A DNA stretch of 64,000 nt, from contig JACKIH010000003.1 in the NCBI GenBank assembly GCA_020638575.1, positions 1,717,501 through 1,781,500 of the forward strand, written 5' to 3'. Each line of letters opens with the position of its first letter. The first letter of the stretch is position 1. The notes below the pieces were generated by a model that saw only the letters and a program-made list of their open reading frames with translations, did no database searches and was not told the origin of the DNA. Shown piece by piece: positions 25,635 to 34,110 of the stretch. Source of the DNA: Rhodospirillaceae bacterium. Lineage in GTDB: Bacteria; Pseudomonadota; Alphaproteobacteria; DSM-16000; Inquilinaceae. A program made the translations under genes and the position numbers.

Positions 25635-25690
25635 GTTGCCGAGAGATGCCCGCAGGGCATCCCAAGCCCCTGCGGGGCTTGCTCGGCAAC
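25635..25690. other. Perfect three-way-junction (cloverleaf-like) element
   Basis: An outer 9-bp stem (GTTGCCGAG at 25635-25643 with CTCGGCAAC at 25682-25690) encloses two perfect 7-bp hairpins. These are GATGCCC/GGGCATC (25645-25661, loop GCA) and AAGCCCC/GGGGCTT (25664-25680, loop TGC). Nearly all 56 bases are paired. It sits between the stop of the ABC ATPase gene and the stop of the convergent cyclase gene, and no T-run follows it. It might be a bidirectional terminator, a structured RNA or a REP-like mobile element. I do not see a second copy in the window. Confidence 0.7.
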
Positions 25691-25706
25691 GGCTGGAACC
25701 GAAGAC

Positions 25707-27017
25707 CTACCCCACCGGCCCGTAGATCGACACCGGGGCGGCGACGCCGCGCAGCGGGTGTTCGCCCAGGTGGTCGAGCGGTTCACGCAGCAGGCGGGCC
25801 ACCGGCGCGGTGATCAGCACCGGCCGCCCCAGCTCCTTGCACAGGGCCTCCACCCGGGCGGCTTCGTTGACGGCGCGGCCGATGACGGTGAAGTCCAAGC
25901 GGTCCGGCGCGCCCACATTGCCGAAGAACACCTCGCCCAGGTGGAGCGCGATGCCGGTGGCGAGCGGCCGCCAGCCTTCGATTGCGCCCAGGTCGTCGGG
26001 CGGCGCGGCGTTGAGGGCGTCCAGATCCGCCAGCGCTTGACGGGCCGCCGCCAGCGCCTGCGCCGCCGCGCGGGCCGCGCCATCCTCCCCCGCCGCGATG
26101 GGGAAGACGGCCAGCAGGCCATCGCCGAGGAACTTCAGAACCTCGCCACCGTGGCCCAGCACCGCCCCGGCCAGGGCGTCGAAATAGGCGTTCAGCACCG
26201 CCGTCACCGCCGGCCCCGGCAGGCGGTCCGACAGCCCCGTAAAACCGCGCAGGTCCGACATCCAGATGACCGCGCGGATGGCCTCGCCCGAGCCGCGCTT
26301 GATGGAGCCGTCCAGGACACGCCCGCCGGCCGCACGGCCCAGATAGGTGTCGGCCACATGGTTGGCGATGCGCAGCACGATGTGGCGCTCCACATGCAGG
26401 GCAAACAGCATGAGCAGGCGCCGCAGGGCGGTGAACTGGTCTTCGGAGAAGCCGGCGGGGTGGCTGGTCGCCACCGTGGCGGCATTGTGGTATTTGCCCG
26501 CACCGCCCAGTGGCAGGGCCACGTACTCCACGATGCCCTGGGCCGCCAGGTCGGCCATCAGCGGGAAGGCCGTACGTGCGGCTGCATCGGCTGTACGCGC
26601 ACGCACCGTCTCACCCAGCTCGATCACGCGGTAGAGCGCGCTGCGGCGGTAGGCGTCGGTCCTGAGCGAGGCTTCGTCCACCTTGGCCTCGTCGGTCAGG
26701 CCGTCCGCCCGCAGCCATTGCCAGGTGAAGCAATAGATCTGCGGGTGCAGCGTGCCGGCATGCAGGCTCATGCGGTCGAGCGGGAGCCCGGCGGCCACAA
26801 GCCGGCGAACCAGATCGTGGAAGAGGGCGAGCAGGTCGGCTTCGGTGAGCGCACCGGTGAAGAGCCAGCGCTCGACCTCCTCCACCGTCGTCGGTGCGGC
26901 CGGGGGCGCGCCGTCGCCGCCGATGCGCCGCACCAGGGTTACGGCGGGCGGATAGACGCGCGGAGCGGGATCGAGATCGGCCAAGGGGGCACCGCAGTCG
27001 CTGTCGTTGCGACACAC
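25707..27017 (-). CDS. Class III adenylate/guanylate cyclase
   Basis: A 436-residue protein whose C-terminal cyclase domain occupies about residues 245-430. Metal-binding aspartates are in MSDLRGFTGLSD and in KFLGDGLLAVFP. The dimer and transition-state region is FFGNVGAPDRLDFTVIGRAVN. The N-terminal 240 residues have no membrane helix or clear named sensor, but resemble the input region of soluble alphaproteobacterial cyclases. It makes cAMP or cGMP; the nucleotide choice is not certain. It is monocistronic and converges on the ABC ATPase gene. Confidence 0.85.
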   Translation of the reverse strand: MCRNDSDCGAPLADLDPAPRVYPPAVTLVRRIGGDGAPPAAPTTVEEVERWLFTGALTEADLLALFHDLVRRLVAAGLPLDRMSLHAGTLHPQIYCFTWQWLRADGLTDEAKVDEASLRTDAYRRSALYRVIELGETVRARTADAAARTAFPLMADLAAQGIVEYVALPLGGAGKYHNAATVATSHPAGFSEDQFTALRRLLMLFALHVERHIVLRIANHVADTYLGRAAGGRVLDGSIKRGSGEAIRAVIWMSDLRGFTGLSDRLPGPAVTAVLNAYFDALAGAVLGHGGEVLKFLGDGLLAVFPIAAGEDGAARAAAQALAAARQALADLDALNAAPPDDLGAIEGWRPLATGIALHLGEVFFGNVGAPDRLDFTVIGRAVNEAARVEALCKELGRPVLITAPVARLLREPLDHLGEHPLRGVAAPVSIYGPVG

Positions 27018-27078
27018 TATAAGGCTGGATCGGTCCGCGCGCGCCGCGATACCCCCTTGGCAGCAGATCTTGGCCGAA

Positions 27079-27172
27079 GCCTACCGGCCCGGCCGCTGTT
27101 CGCCCTTGGCGACCCGGTGGTCGCGGCCGCCCGTCCGGCTGTTGGGATGCGCGCTGCCGGCCGGCGGCCCGC
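27079..27172. repeat. 94-bp direct repeat, copy 1 (detached helicase 3' end)
   Basis: These 94 bases are identical to 27852-27945. Read on the minus strand they contain the last codons and the stop of the DEAD-box helicase, but here they are detached from the gene. The two copies flank a 679-bp segment that carries the lipoprotein gene. Confidence 0.9.
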
Positions 27173-27215
27173 CGACATCGGTGGACCTCTCCGGACCGTC
27201 GCAAACTCAAACGCT

Positions 27216-27653
27216 CTATTCGGCCCTGCGGAACGTCGCCGTTGAGTGCCAACCACGGCGCTGGTTGGTGTATTCGGCATCGAGGACACCGTCGTCGGTC
27301 ATCTGGAACGTGGCGACGATCCCAGGGTTGAGCGGAACGATCAGACTGCCATCGCTGAAGAGTGCGGTCTCCCGCGTCCAGCCGGAGTCGGAAACGACAG
27401 AACTTGTCCCCCACGCGTAGATCACTTCAGCGGATGGCGGATCGATCGACTCTACCACAAGGTAGCTGTCCAATTCCCCGCCCCAATGGCCATGCCAAGT
27501 CCCGCTGTAGGCTGCCAATTCTGGCGCGACCTCGTCTGCCGGCGGGACGACCGACCGGTCGTCGGGAAGCGGCGCCGGGCGAAAGCCGGAGGTTGTCTGG
27601 CAACCTCCTGCCAGCGCGGCGACGAGAGCAAGAAAAGTAAGGGACCGTCGCAT
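27216..27653 (-). CDS. Small lipoprotein of unknown function
   Basis: A 145-residue protein with a lipoprotein signal: basic MRR, hydrophobic stretch, then lipobox LAGGC with the acylated cysteine at residue 18. The mature part has a YSGTWHGHWGGELDSYLVVE strand-rich segment, then WGTSSVV, and ends in RRGWHSTATF, suggesting a small beta-rich lipocalin-like or extracellular fold. I do not recognise the family. The ATG is chosen because the upstream TTG and GTG options cut into a signal that is already complete. Base composition is visibly lower in GC than its neighbours, and it is enclosed by the 94-bp direct repeats, consistent with acquisition. Confidence 0.7.
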   Translation of the reverse strand: MRRSLTFLALVAALAGGCQTTSGFRPAPLPDDRSVVPPADEVAPELAAYSGTWHGHWGGELDSYLVVESIDPPSAEVIYAWGTSSVVSDSGWTRETALFSDGSLIVPLNPGIVATFQMTDDGVLDAEYTNQRRGWHSTATFRRAE

Positions 27654-27851
27654 CACAAACACTTTCAATCAGTTTGAGAATTTCTGCTTTCAAAGACTAT
27701 CATCTGTTGCAAACGGCCGTACTGCAATCCATAAGCGATCGATAGGGCAGAAAAAGCGCTATACGAGCACTTGGTCAAGCTACCCGGTTCCGGGGCCGGG
27801 GGCCGATCTCGCCCCCGTCCCGGTCGCCACTGGCAAGTCTAGAAAATTGAC
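27654..27851 (-). promoter_or_regulatory. AT-richer upstream region of the lipoprotein gene
   Basis: The stretch 27660-27780 is clearly richer in A and T than the window average and should hold the promoter of the lipoprotein gene. A hairpin of GC blocks near 27786-27823 may end helicase transcription. No single -35/-10 pair stands out. Confidence 0.35.
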
Positions 27852-27945
27852 GCCTACCGGCCCGGCCGCTGTTCGCCCTTGGCGACCCGGTGGTCGCGGC
27901 CGCCCGTCCGGCTGTTGGGATGCGCGCTGCCGGCCGGCGGCCCGC
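27852..27945. repeat. 94-bp direct repeat, copy 2 (helicase 3' end)
   Basis: This copy forms the native 3' end of the DEAD-box helicase gene, including its stop codon at 27854-27856. It is identical to 27079-27172 and differs from it immediately beyond both ends. Confidence 0.9.
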
Positions 27946-29173
27946 TGCGCCGGCGCCGCCGCCGCGGCGCGGTGGGATGGTCCGCCGCCCGCCGGCCCAC
28001 TGGCTCCGCCGCCGCCGCCGCCGGCGACTCGATGCCGGCCGTCGCCGCCGCCGCCACGCCGATGCTGTCGAGGCGGGCACCGACCAGCCGTTCGATATCC
28101 CGCAGCAGGCCGCGCTCGGCGGGATCGCACAGCGAAATGGCGATGCCGCCGCGGCCGGCCCGTGCCGTCCGCCCGATCCGGTGCACATAGGCTTCCGGCA
28201 CGTTGGGCAGCTCGTAGTTCACCACGTGGGACACGTCGTCCACGTCGATGCCGCGCGCAGCGATGTCGGTGGCCACCAGGATCGCCGTCTGCCCCGACCG
28301 GAAGGCGGCCAAGGCCCGCTCGCGCTGGCTTTGCGACTTGTTGCCGTGGATGGCATCCGACGACAGTCCGGCGCGCTGCAGGTGCTGGTTCACCTTGTCC
28401 GCCCCATGCTTGGTGCGGGTGAACACGATGGCGCGCTCCATGTCGGGTGCCGACATCAGGTCGGTCAGCACACCGCGCTTCGACGCGCTGTCGGTGTGCA
28501 GCACGCTCTGGACGATGCGCTCGATGGGCCGCGCCGCGGCGGCAACGGCGATTTCCTGGGGATCGCTGAGGAAGTCCTGGGCGAGGCTGCGGATCGCCGG
28601 CGGCATGGTGGCGGACATCATCACCGTCTGCCGCACCTTGGGCAGCTTGGCCATGATGCGCCGGATCGCCGGAATGAAGCCGAGGTCGAGCATGTGGTCG
28701 GCCTCGTCCAGCACCACGGCGGTCGTGCGGTCGAGCCTGAGCACGCCGGCGGTCATGTGGTCGAGCAGCCGGCCCGGCGTGGCGACGACAATGTCGGCGC
28801 CGGCCGCCAGCGCCTTCACCTGCGGCGCCGGGCGCACGCCGCCGACGACGACGGCGACCGACGGGCGCTGGAAGCGGCCATAGGTCCGGATGTTGGCGGC
28901 GATCTGGGCGGCCAGCTCGCGCGTCGGCGCCAGGATCAGGGCGCCGCAGGTGTGCGGAGCGGTGATCGTCTTGCTGTGGCCGAGGCGGTGCAGCAGCGGC
29001 AGCACGAACGACGCCGTCTTGCCCGTGCCGGTCTGGGCGATGCCCACCACGTCGCGGCCCGCCAGCATGGCGGGGATCACATCGGCCTGGATGGGGGTGG
29101 GGGTGGTATAGCCTTCCGCCGCAACGGCGCGAAGGAGGGGCTCGGCAAGGCCAAGCTCGTTGAACTGTTTCAA
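27854..29173 (-). CDS. DEAD-box ATP-dependent RNA helicase
   Basis: About 439 residues with all core helicase motifs: AQTGTGKT (residues 46-53), PTRELA, TPGRLLDHM, DEADHML, SATMP, ATDIAARGIDV and HRIGRTARAG. The C-terminal tail is basic and low-complexity, with a run of arginines before SGPPAGSAHPNSRTGG, typical of RhlE-like RNA-binding tails. I choose a TTG start so that the protein begins KQFNELGLAEPLL, as in the family. An open frame extends 53 codons further up to 29332 but is not family-like. The last 94 bp are duplicated beyond the lipoprotein gene. Confidence 0.88.
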   Translation of the reverse strand: MKQFNELGLAEPLLRAVAAEGYTTPTPIQADVIPAMLAGRDVVGIAQTGTGKTASFVLPLLHRLGHSKTITAPHTCGALILAPTRELAAQIAANIRTYGRFQRPSVAVVVGGVRPAPQVKALAAGADIVVATPGRLLDHMTAGVLRLDRTTAVVLDEADHMLDLGFIPAIRRIMAKLPKVRQTVMMSATMPPAIRSLAQDFLSDPQEIAVAAAARPIERIVQSVLHTDSASKRGVLTDLMSAPDMERAIVFTRTKHGADKVNQHLQRAGLSSDAIHGNKSQSQRERALAAFRSGQTAILVATDIAARGIDVDDVSHVVNYELPNVPEAYVHRIGRTARAGRGGIAISLCDPAERGLLRDIERLVGARLDSIGVAAAATAGIESPAAAAAEPVGRRAADHPTAPRRRRRRSGPPAGSAHPNSRTGGRDHRVAKGEQRPGR

Positions 29174-29497
29174 GCGCAATCTCTCGCCACGGTCCGCGCA
29201 CCCCTTGGGCCGCGGGCGGTGGTTATCTGTGTCATGTCGGGGAAGCGTGCGTAGATCAGCTGCCGGTGATTGGGGGCACCCCTGGCTTGGACTCCCGGGT
29301 GCTCTTCTTGGCAACGATCGATACGACGACAAGAAGGTCGTGCCGCTGATGATGGGTCATCATCCACGCGCAGCACTGGCCTCAGAGATGGCATGCCAAC
29401 GGCCAAAGGGCAAGCCGCAAGGATGAACATGGCAGCCCGGCAGTGCTGCCGCTCGGGCCGGGACCGTTGCCGTCCCCGGCCCGAGCGGTGCGTCGGC
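29174..29497. other. Intergenic region between helicase start and esterase stop
   Basis: No gene is recognised in this 324-bp stretch apart from a possible N-terminal extension of the helicase. It must contain the helicase promoter. Two hairpins occupy the end nearer the esterase gene: GGCAGC/GCTGCC at 29431-29450 and the long one described at 29451-29486. Confidence 0.4.
29451..29486. terminator. Strong hairpin downstream of the phytase-like gene
   Basis: GCTCGGGCCGGGAC pairs with GTCCCCGGCCCGAGC (one bulged base) over a 7-base loop, starting 11 bases after the phytase-like gene stop on the minus strand. No T-run follows, so efficiency as an intrinsic terminator is uncertain. Confidence 0.5.
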
Positions 29498-30865
29498 CTA
29501 CTGCATCAGCGCCAGAAATTCCGGGACGTGCAGCAAGATGAACTCGTTGTCGTCCGCCACGCCGATGGTGCGGCCGGTGGAGTACGGCAGGTTATTGTCG
29601 TTGGCGACGATGATGTGCTCGGCGTCCACCAGGTCGACATCCTCGATGGTGACGAAGGGGAAGGTGAACACCCCGTCGATGGTGCCGCGGAGCGCCACCC
29701 CGTCGGGATCGGCGATGTCCATCAGGTCGACATAGCCAAGCCGCTCCACGAAGCCGTCTTCATCGGTGGCGGCGAAGTCGAGCAGCCACACCCGCTTGTA
29801 GGTGGCCGGCACGTTGAAGCAGTCGGCCGTGGGCTCGCCCTCGCAGCCCAGGCGCGGATCGCCTTCGCCGTTGTCGCGCTCGATGAACAGGGCATAGGAG
29901 CCACCGATCATGTTGAAGTCGCCCACCGCATGGTCGGGGTCGTCGAAGCGCACCCGGTAGTCCTCGCCGGTGAACTGCTGGGCGGCCACATCGAACTGCA
30001 GCACCCGGATATAGGGCACCCCGTTCAGCGCCTCGCCCTCGCCGGTGGCAGGATCGATCAGCGGGGCTTCGAACATGGGGTAGAGGTAGGCCCCGTCCGG
30101 CGAGGCGGCCATGCCCTCGAAGCCGCGGCTGCGGCGCACCTGGAAGTCCAGCGGACCGGGCAGCGCGGGGCGCCCCAGGTGGTGGCTGTCGGGGCTGTCG
30201 ACGGGAGTTCCCGCCACTTCGCTGCGGAAGAAGGCCACCACCTCGCCCGCGGTGTTGGTGGCGAACAGGTAGGGGCCGAATTCGTCGCCGAACCACAGCA
30301 GGTCGCCGATGGGCTGCACCGATTCGATGTCGAAATCAGCACCGGTGAGATAGCGCGTCTCCGTCGTCTCGGTGACGATCGGGAACGGCAGCATCGCGTC
30401 GGGATCGCTGAGGAAGGTAGTGCCCAGCATCTCCACCCGGCCGCTCTCCCAGTCGGGGCGCACATGGTGGACCATCAGCAGCGTGTCGGCGCTGTCGGCC
30501 TGGCTGCCGAAGCCGTTGTCCGTCAGCACCAGGTAGGTGCCATCGCCGAGCGTGGAGATGCCGGAGAAACCCTGCACCGGCTGGCCGACGAAGGGCAGGT
30601 ACATGCCGGTGGTGCGCAGCGCCCCTTCGGCCGACAGCCAGGTGGAGCCTTCGCGCGTGTAGAGGCTGGCGTCGCGCTGGTTGCCGGGGCCGGTGAAGCG
30701 CCCGGAGGTCTGGAAGTAGCTGGGGGCATCGGCCGGGGCCGGCGCGAAGGTGGCGGCCGGCAGCACGGCATGGCCGGCGAGCGTGGCCGGGTAGGCGTCT
30801 TGCGCGGCGGCGGACGTGGCGGTCAGGACCAGGCCCAGCGCGGTCATCGCGGTGGTGCGGAACAT
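29498..30865 (-). CDS. Exported phytase-like / esterase-like beta-propeller protein
   Basis: A 455-residue protein with a Sec signal (residues 1-22, ending TSAAAQ), belonging to the esterase-like/phytase-like domain family. Visible features are DNGFGSQADSADTLLM, DFDIESVQPIGD, LWFGDEFGPYLF, FEGMAASPDGAYLYPMFEAP and the C-terminal IIVANDNNLPYSTGR. Acidic loops suggest calcium binding. GGAGG is 7 bases before the chosen ATG; another ATG two codons earlier abuts that site. Homologues are secreted and often phosphate-regulated; activity is not established for this group. It is a single gene followed by a strong hairpin. Confidence 0.8.
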   Translation of the reverse strand: MFRTTAMTALGLVLTATSAAAQDAYPATLAGHAVLPAATFAPAPADAPSYFQTSGRFTGPGNQRDASLYTREGSTWLSAEGALRTTGMYLPFVGQPVQGFSGISTLGDGTYLVLTDNGFGSQADSADTLLMVHHVRPDWESGRVEMLGTTFLSDPDAMLPFPIVTETTETRYLTGADFDIESVQPIGDLLWFGDEFGPYLFATNTAGEVVAFFRSEVAGTPVDSPDSHHLGRPALPGPLDFQVRRSRGFEGMAASPDGAYLYPMFEAPLIDPATGEGEALNGVPYIRVLQFDVAAQQFTGEDYRVRFDDPDHAVGDFNMIGGSYALFIERDNGEGDPRLGCEGEPTADCFNVPATYKRVWLLDFAATDEDGFVERLGYVDLMDIADPDGVALRGTIDGVFTFPFVTIEDVDLVDAEHIIVANDNNLPYSTGRTIGVADDNEFILLHVPEFLALMQ

Positions 30866-31065
30866 CGGCATCCTCCGGTTTCGGGATCTTGCCGGGCACG
30901 CAAGGTGGCGCACCCGCGCTGCGCAGGTGTAGCCCCCGCCCGTTACCGGTCCGGGACACGCCGATGACCGTTCGGAGAACACCGGTGGCGTCGGCCGGGG
31001 CTTGCGCCCGGCCGGCGGAGGCGGGAGGGTCGCGGCCGTACCTGCCATTGTTCCGGACCGCCGCC

Positions 31066-31644
31066 ATGCCCCTTGAGGTCGCGCCCCTCGCCATCCCCGA
31101 CGTCAAGCTGATCCGCCCGGTTCGGCACGGCGACCACCGTGGCTACTTTTCTGAGACGTACAGCCGGCGTGCCCTTGCGGAGGCCGGCATCGCCACGGAG
31201 TTCGTGCAGGACAACCAGGCCCTTTCCGCCGAGGCGGGCACCGTGCGCGGCCTGCATTTCCAGGTGCCGCCCCATGCCCAGGCCAAGCTGGTGCGCGTCC
31301 TGCGCGGCGCCATCTTCGACGTGGCGGTCGACCTGCGCCGCGGCTCGCCCACCTACGGGCAGCACGTGTCGGCGGTGCTGACGGCGGAGAACTGGACGCA
31401 GATCCTGGTGCCGGTGGGGTTCGCCCACGGCCTGGCGACCATCGCCCCCGACACCGAGGTCTTTTATAAGGTGAGCGCATTCTATGCGCCCGAGCATGAT
31501 TTGGGCTTGCTGTGGAACGATCCCGCGCTGGCCATCGCCTGGCCGGTGGAGGCCGCCGCGGCGATCCTTTCGGCCAAGGACAAGGTGCAGCCGAGGCTCG
31601 CCGACCTGCCGGAGCACTTCCGATACGACCCGCCGGCGACATGA
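31066..31644 (+). CDS. rfbC: dTDP-4-dehydrorhamnose 3,5-epimerase
   Basis: A 192-residue cupin epimerase of dTDP-L-rhamnose synthesis. HGDHRGYFSETYS, FVQDNQALS and GTVRGLHFQ (with the catalytic-type histidine at residue 64) are present. So are VPVGFAHGLATI and FYKVSAFYAP, where the catalytic tyrosine is expected. The length is normal for the family. The partner genes rfbA, rfbB and rfbD are absent from the window, so this is either an orphan or acts with genes elsewhere. It is divergent from the phytase-like gene and converges with the RIO-like kinase gene after 24 bp. The ribosome-binding site is weak. Confidence 0.9.
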   Translation: MPLEVAPLAIPDVKLIRPVRHGDHRGYFSETYSRRALAEAGIATEFVQDNQALSAEAGTVRGLHFQVPPHAQAKLVRVLRGAIFDVAVDLRRGSPTYGQHVSAVLTAENWTQILVPVGFAHGLATIAPDTEVFYKVSAFYAPEHDLGLLWNDPALAIAWPVEAAAAILSAKDKVQPRLADLPEHFRYDPPAT

Positions 31645-31668
31645 CGGGGCGCAGGTGGCGGCAGACTC

Positions 31669-32346
31669 CTAACGCGGCAGGCCGCGGCCTTCCTGGTCCG
31701 CCCAGCCGATCAGCCGGCGCGTCAGCAGGCGGTAGGGCTTCTGGTAGATCACCATCCAGATGCGGGCGAACGGTGTCTTCTTGGCCACCAGCGCGCGTTG
31801 CTTGGCCGTCAGGTGCTGCGGGCAGTTCTTGCGCTTGTGCTTCAGCAGGTGGCGCAGGTCCTCCCGCGCCATGGTGCGGAAGACGAAGCCGCGGCGGCGC
31901 TGGCAGCGGGAGAGCTGGAAATCGATGATCACCGGCTCGCCCGCCTCGGTCACCACCCAGTTGCCGCGCTTGGCAAGGTCGTTGTGCGCCACCCCGCGGC
32001 GGTGGATGCGATGCAGCAGGGCGGCCGCCTTGGGGTAGAAATCCGGATCGGTCACCGGCCGGTCCATCAGGGTGTGGCCGGGCAGATAGCTGCGCTCCAG
32101 CACCCCGTCGCGCCACGAGATCAGGACGGGCACCCCCTCCAGCCCCGCCAGCCGGCGCAGCGCCTTGGCCTCGCGATGGGCGAAGTACCAGGCCAGCGGC
32201 CGGGTCGGCCACGGCGCTTCGCGGGGCAGCCGCCGGGTGATGGGCACGCCGTCGGCGTGGCAGCCGTGCTCGATGCGCCCGAACAGGTCCCGCTTCAGGA
32301 CGGCGATGAGGTGCCAGTCGGAGCCGTTGGGATGTTCGGGGGCCAT
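31669..32346 (-). CDS. RIO-like / lipopolysaccharide-kinase-like protein kinase
   Basis: A 225-residue kinase-fold protein. The catalytic loop is HRRGVAHNDLAKRGN, with aspartate and asparagine in place, and the metal-binding aspartate is in VIIDFQLS. The N-lobe has AKALRR-type and LERSYLPGHTL segments but no clear glycine-rich loop, as in the RIO and Kdo-kinase groups. The C-terminal part is rich in lysine and arginine (KHKRKNCPQHL). CAGGAG precedes the ATG. It could phosphorylate a lipopolysaccharide core sugar or a protein; the neighbouring rfbC hints at cell-surface polysaccharide but does not prove it. Confidence 0.7.
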   Translation of the reverse strand: MAPEHPNGSDWHLIAVLKRDLFGRIEHGCHADGVPITRRLPREAPWPTRPLAWYFAHREAKALRRLAGLEGVPVLISWRDGVLERSYLPGHTLMDRPVTDPDFYPKAAALLHRIHRRGVAHNDLAKRGNWVVTEAGEPVIIDFQLSRCQRRRGFVFRTMAREDLRHLLKHKRKNCPQHLTAKQRALVAKKTPFARIWMVIYQKPYRLLTRRLIGWADQEGRGLPR

Positions 32347-32599
32347 GGGCTGCTCCTGCAAAGGGGCGCGGCGCGAACGATCGGGCATGGCCGGCGCAGG
32401 GGACTTAAAGGGACAGCCGACGAACCGCCCGGCTTCCCCTCGACAGCCGCGACGGACCACCTCCTGCCTCTATACTCGAACAGGCCGAAGGCGATCCACC
32501 ACCTTGGCGCGCGATCTGGCCGGGGACGCCGACAAGGCGACTGTGCAAGGGAGCGGCGCGCCGCGGGACCAGTGCGTTCGGGCAGGATGGGGCGGACGC

Positions 32600-32674
32600 T
32601 GGAGCGGGTGAAGGGAATCGAACCCTCGACACGTAGCTTGGGAAGCTACTGCTCTACCACTGAGCTACACCCGC
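32600..32674 (-). tRNA. tRNA-Gly (anticodon CCC)
   Basis: The minus strand folds into a full cloverleaf. The acceptor is GCGGGTG with CACCCGC, the D-arm GCTC/GAGC, the anticodon stem GTAGC/GCTAC with loop TTCCCAA, and a T-arm with TTCGATT. Position 33 is T and the anticodon is CCC, which reads the glycine codon GGG. The 3' CCA is encoded at 32600-32602. Confidence 0.95.
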
Positions 32675-32862
32675 GCCGGGCCGGCAGATATGCACCCGCC
32701 GTCCCACCCTGTCCAGTAGCAGGCCCGCCGCCATGACAACCCCGTGAGCCGCCGCCCCTGGGCGTTGTCCCGCCGCGCCGGGCACGATACCTCAGACCCG
32801 GAGGACCGGCTCCGACCGACCTCCTGGCCGTCGTCGGACCCGCAACCTGAGGGAGACCAGCC

Positions 32863-34110
32863 ATGGACCTGCAGCGCCGCGGCCTTGTCCGGTGGCTTGC
32901 CGCTGCCCTCGCACTCGCCCTCTGGCCGCAGGGCGGCTTCGCCCAGCAGGCGGACAGCCCCGTCACCGGGCCGGACGATCCGCGCTGGCAGGCGATCGTT
33001 CAGCAGGCGCGCGGCCAGACCGTCTATTTCAACGCCTGGGGCGGCTCCGACCGCATCAACGACTACATCGCCTGGGCGGCCGGCCGTGCCGAGGACCTCT
33101 ACGGTCTCGCGGTGGTGCATGTCCGGGTCGGCGACATTTCCGAGGTGGTATCCCGCGTGCTGGCCGAACGCACCGCCGGGCGCAGCGCCGGCGGCTCGGT
33201 CGACCTCATGTGGATCAACGGCGAGAACTTTGCCGCGATGCGGGAAAACGGGTTGCTGGGCGAGCCCTTCACCCACCTGCTGCCCAGCTTCCGCTACGTC
33301 GATACCGAAGCCCGGCCGACCACGGTGGTGGATTTCGGCGTGCCGACAGACGGGCTGGAAAGCCCCTGGGGCATGGCCCAGCTCGTCTTCCTCTACGACA
33401 CGGCCCGCACGTCCGAGCCGCCGCGCTCCATCCCCGCCCTGCTGGACTGGGCAGCGGCCCACCCCGGCCGCTTCGCCTACCCCCAGCCGCCCGACTTCCA
33501 CGGCTCCACCTTCCTGAAGCAGGCGCTGATCGCCCTGGTGGACGACCCGGCGGTGTTGCAGCGGCCGGTGGACGAAGCAGATTTCGCCGCGGTCACCGCC
33601 CCCTTGTGGGGCTATCTGGATGCGCTCCACCCGAACCTGTGGCGCGGTGGGGCGGTCTTCCCCCAGGCCGGCCCGCAGTTGATCGGTCTGCTCGACGACG
33701 GCGAGATCGACATCGCCTTCAACTTCAATCCGTCGGAAGCCAGTGCCGCCATCGCCAGCGGCCAGCTTCCCGACACCGTGCGCACCTACGTTCTGGAGGG
33801 CGGCACGCTCGCCAACAGCCATTTCCTGGCGATCCCCTTCAACGCCAACGCGCGCGCCGGCGCCCTGGTGTTCGCCGACTTCCTGCTGTCGCCGGAAGCC
33901 CAGCTCCGCAAGATGGACCCGCAGGTGTGGGGCGATCCCACGGTGCTCGCCTATGACCGCCTGCCCGGTGACTGGCGCGTGCGCTTCCAAGCCCTACCGC
34001 TGGGCATCGCCACCTTGTCGGCCGACGACCTGGGCACGCCCTTGATGGAGCCGCACCCGTCGTGGATGACGGCACTCGAAGCCGAATGGCAGCGCCGCTA
34101 CGGGAGCTGA
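32863..34110 (+). CDS. ynjB: YnjB-type ABC transporter substrate-binding protein
   Basis: A 415-residue periplasmic binding protein with an N-terminal signal (QRRGLVRWLAAALALALWP, ending GGFAQ) that begins with a twin-arginine-like RR but lacks the full Tat consensus. Characteristic pieces are YFNAWGGSDRINDYI, SVDLMWINGENF and FNPSEASAAI. Together with the following fused permease and short ATPase it matches the ynjBCD organisation. The ligand of that system is not established; a thiamine or small cation-like molecule has been guessed from distant similarity. GAGGGAGA precedes the ATG. It is first in a three-gene operon. Confidence 0.85.
   Translation: MDLQRRGLVRWLAAALALALWPQGGFAQQADSPVTGPDDPRWQAIVQQARGQTVYFNAWGGSDRINDYIAWAAGRAEDLYGLAVVHVRVGDISEVVSRVLAERTAGRSAGGSVDLMWINGENFAAMRENGLLGEPFTHLLPSFRYVDTEARPTTVVDFGVPTDGLESPWGMAQLVFLYDTARTSEPPRSIPALLDWAAAHPGRFAYPQPPDFHGSTFLKQALIALVDDPAVLQRPVDEADFAAVTAPLWGYLDALHPNLWRGGAVFPQAGPQLIGLLDDGEIDIAFNFNPSEASAAIASGQLPDTVRTYVLEGGTLANSHFLAIPFNANARAGALVFADFLLSPEAQLRKMDPQVWGDPTVLAYDRLPGDWRVRFQALPLGIATLSADDLGTPLMEPHPSWMTALEAEWQRRYGS

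Noticed and set aside
27017..27289. Small minus-strand frame across the outer 94-bp repeat
   Set aside because: It is not the helicase frame, has biased Arg/Ala text and lacks a ribosome-binding site. The segment is a detached repeat copy, not a gene.
29174..29332. N-terminal extension of the helicase to 29332
   Set aside because: The 53 extra residues are Pro/Arg-rich and unlike the family. The conserved start KQFNELGL is preceded by a TTG at 29173.
32675..32862. Possible TPP riboswitch before the YnjB-type gene
   Set aside because: The conserved CTGAGA and ACC-TGATCTGG blocks of the TPP riboswitch are absent, so a thiamine link is not supported here.
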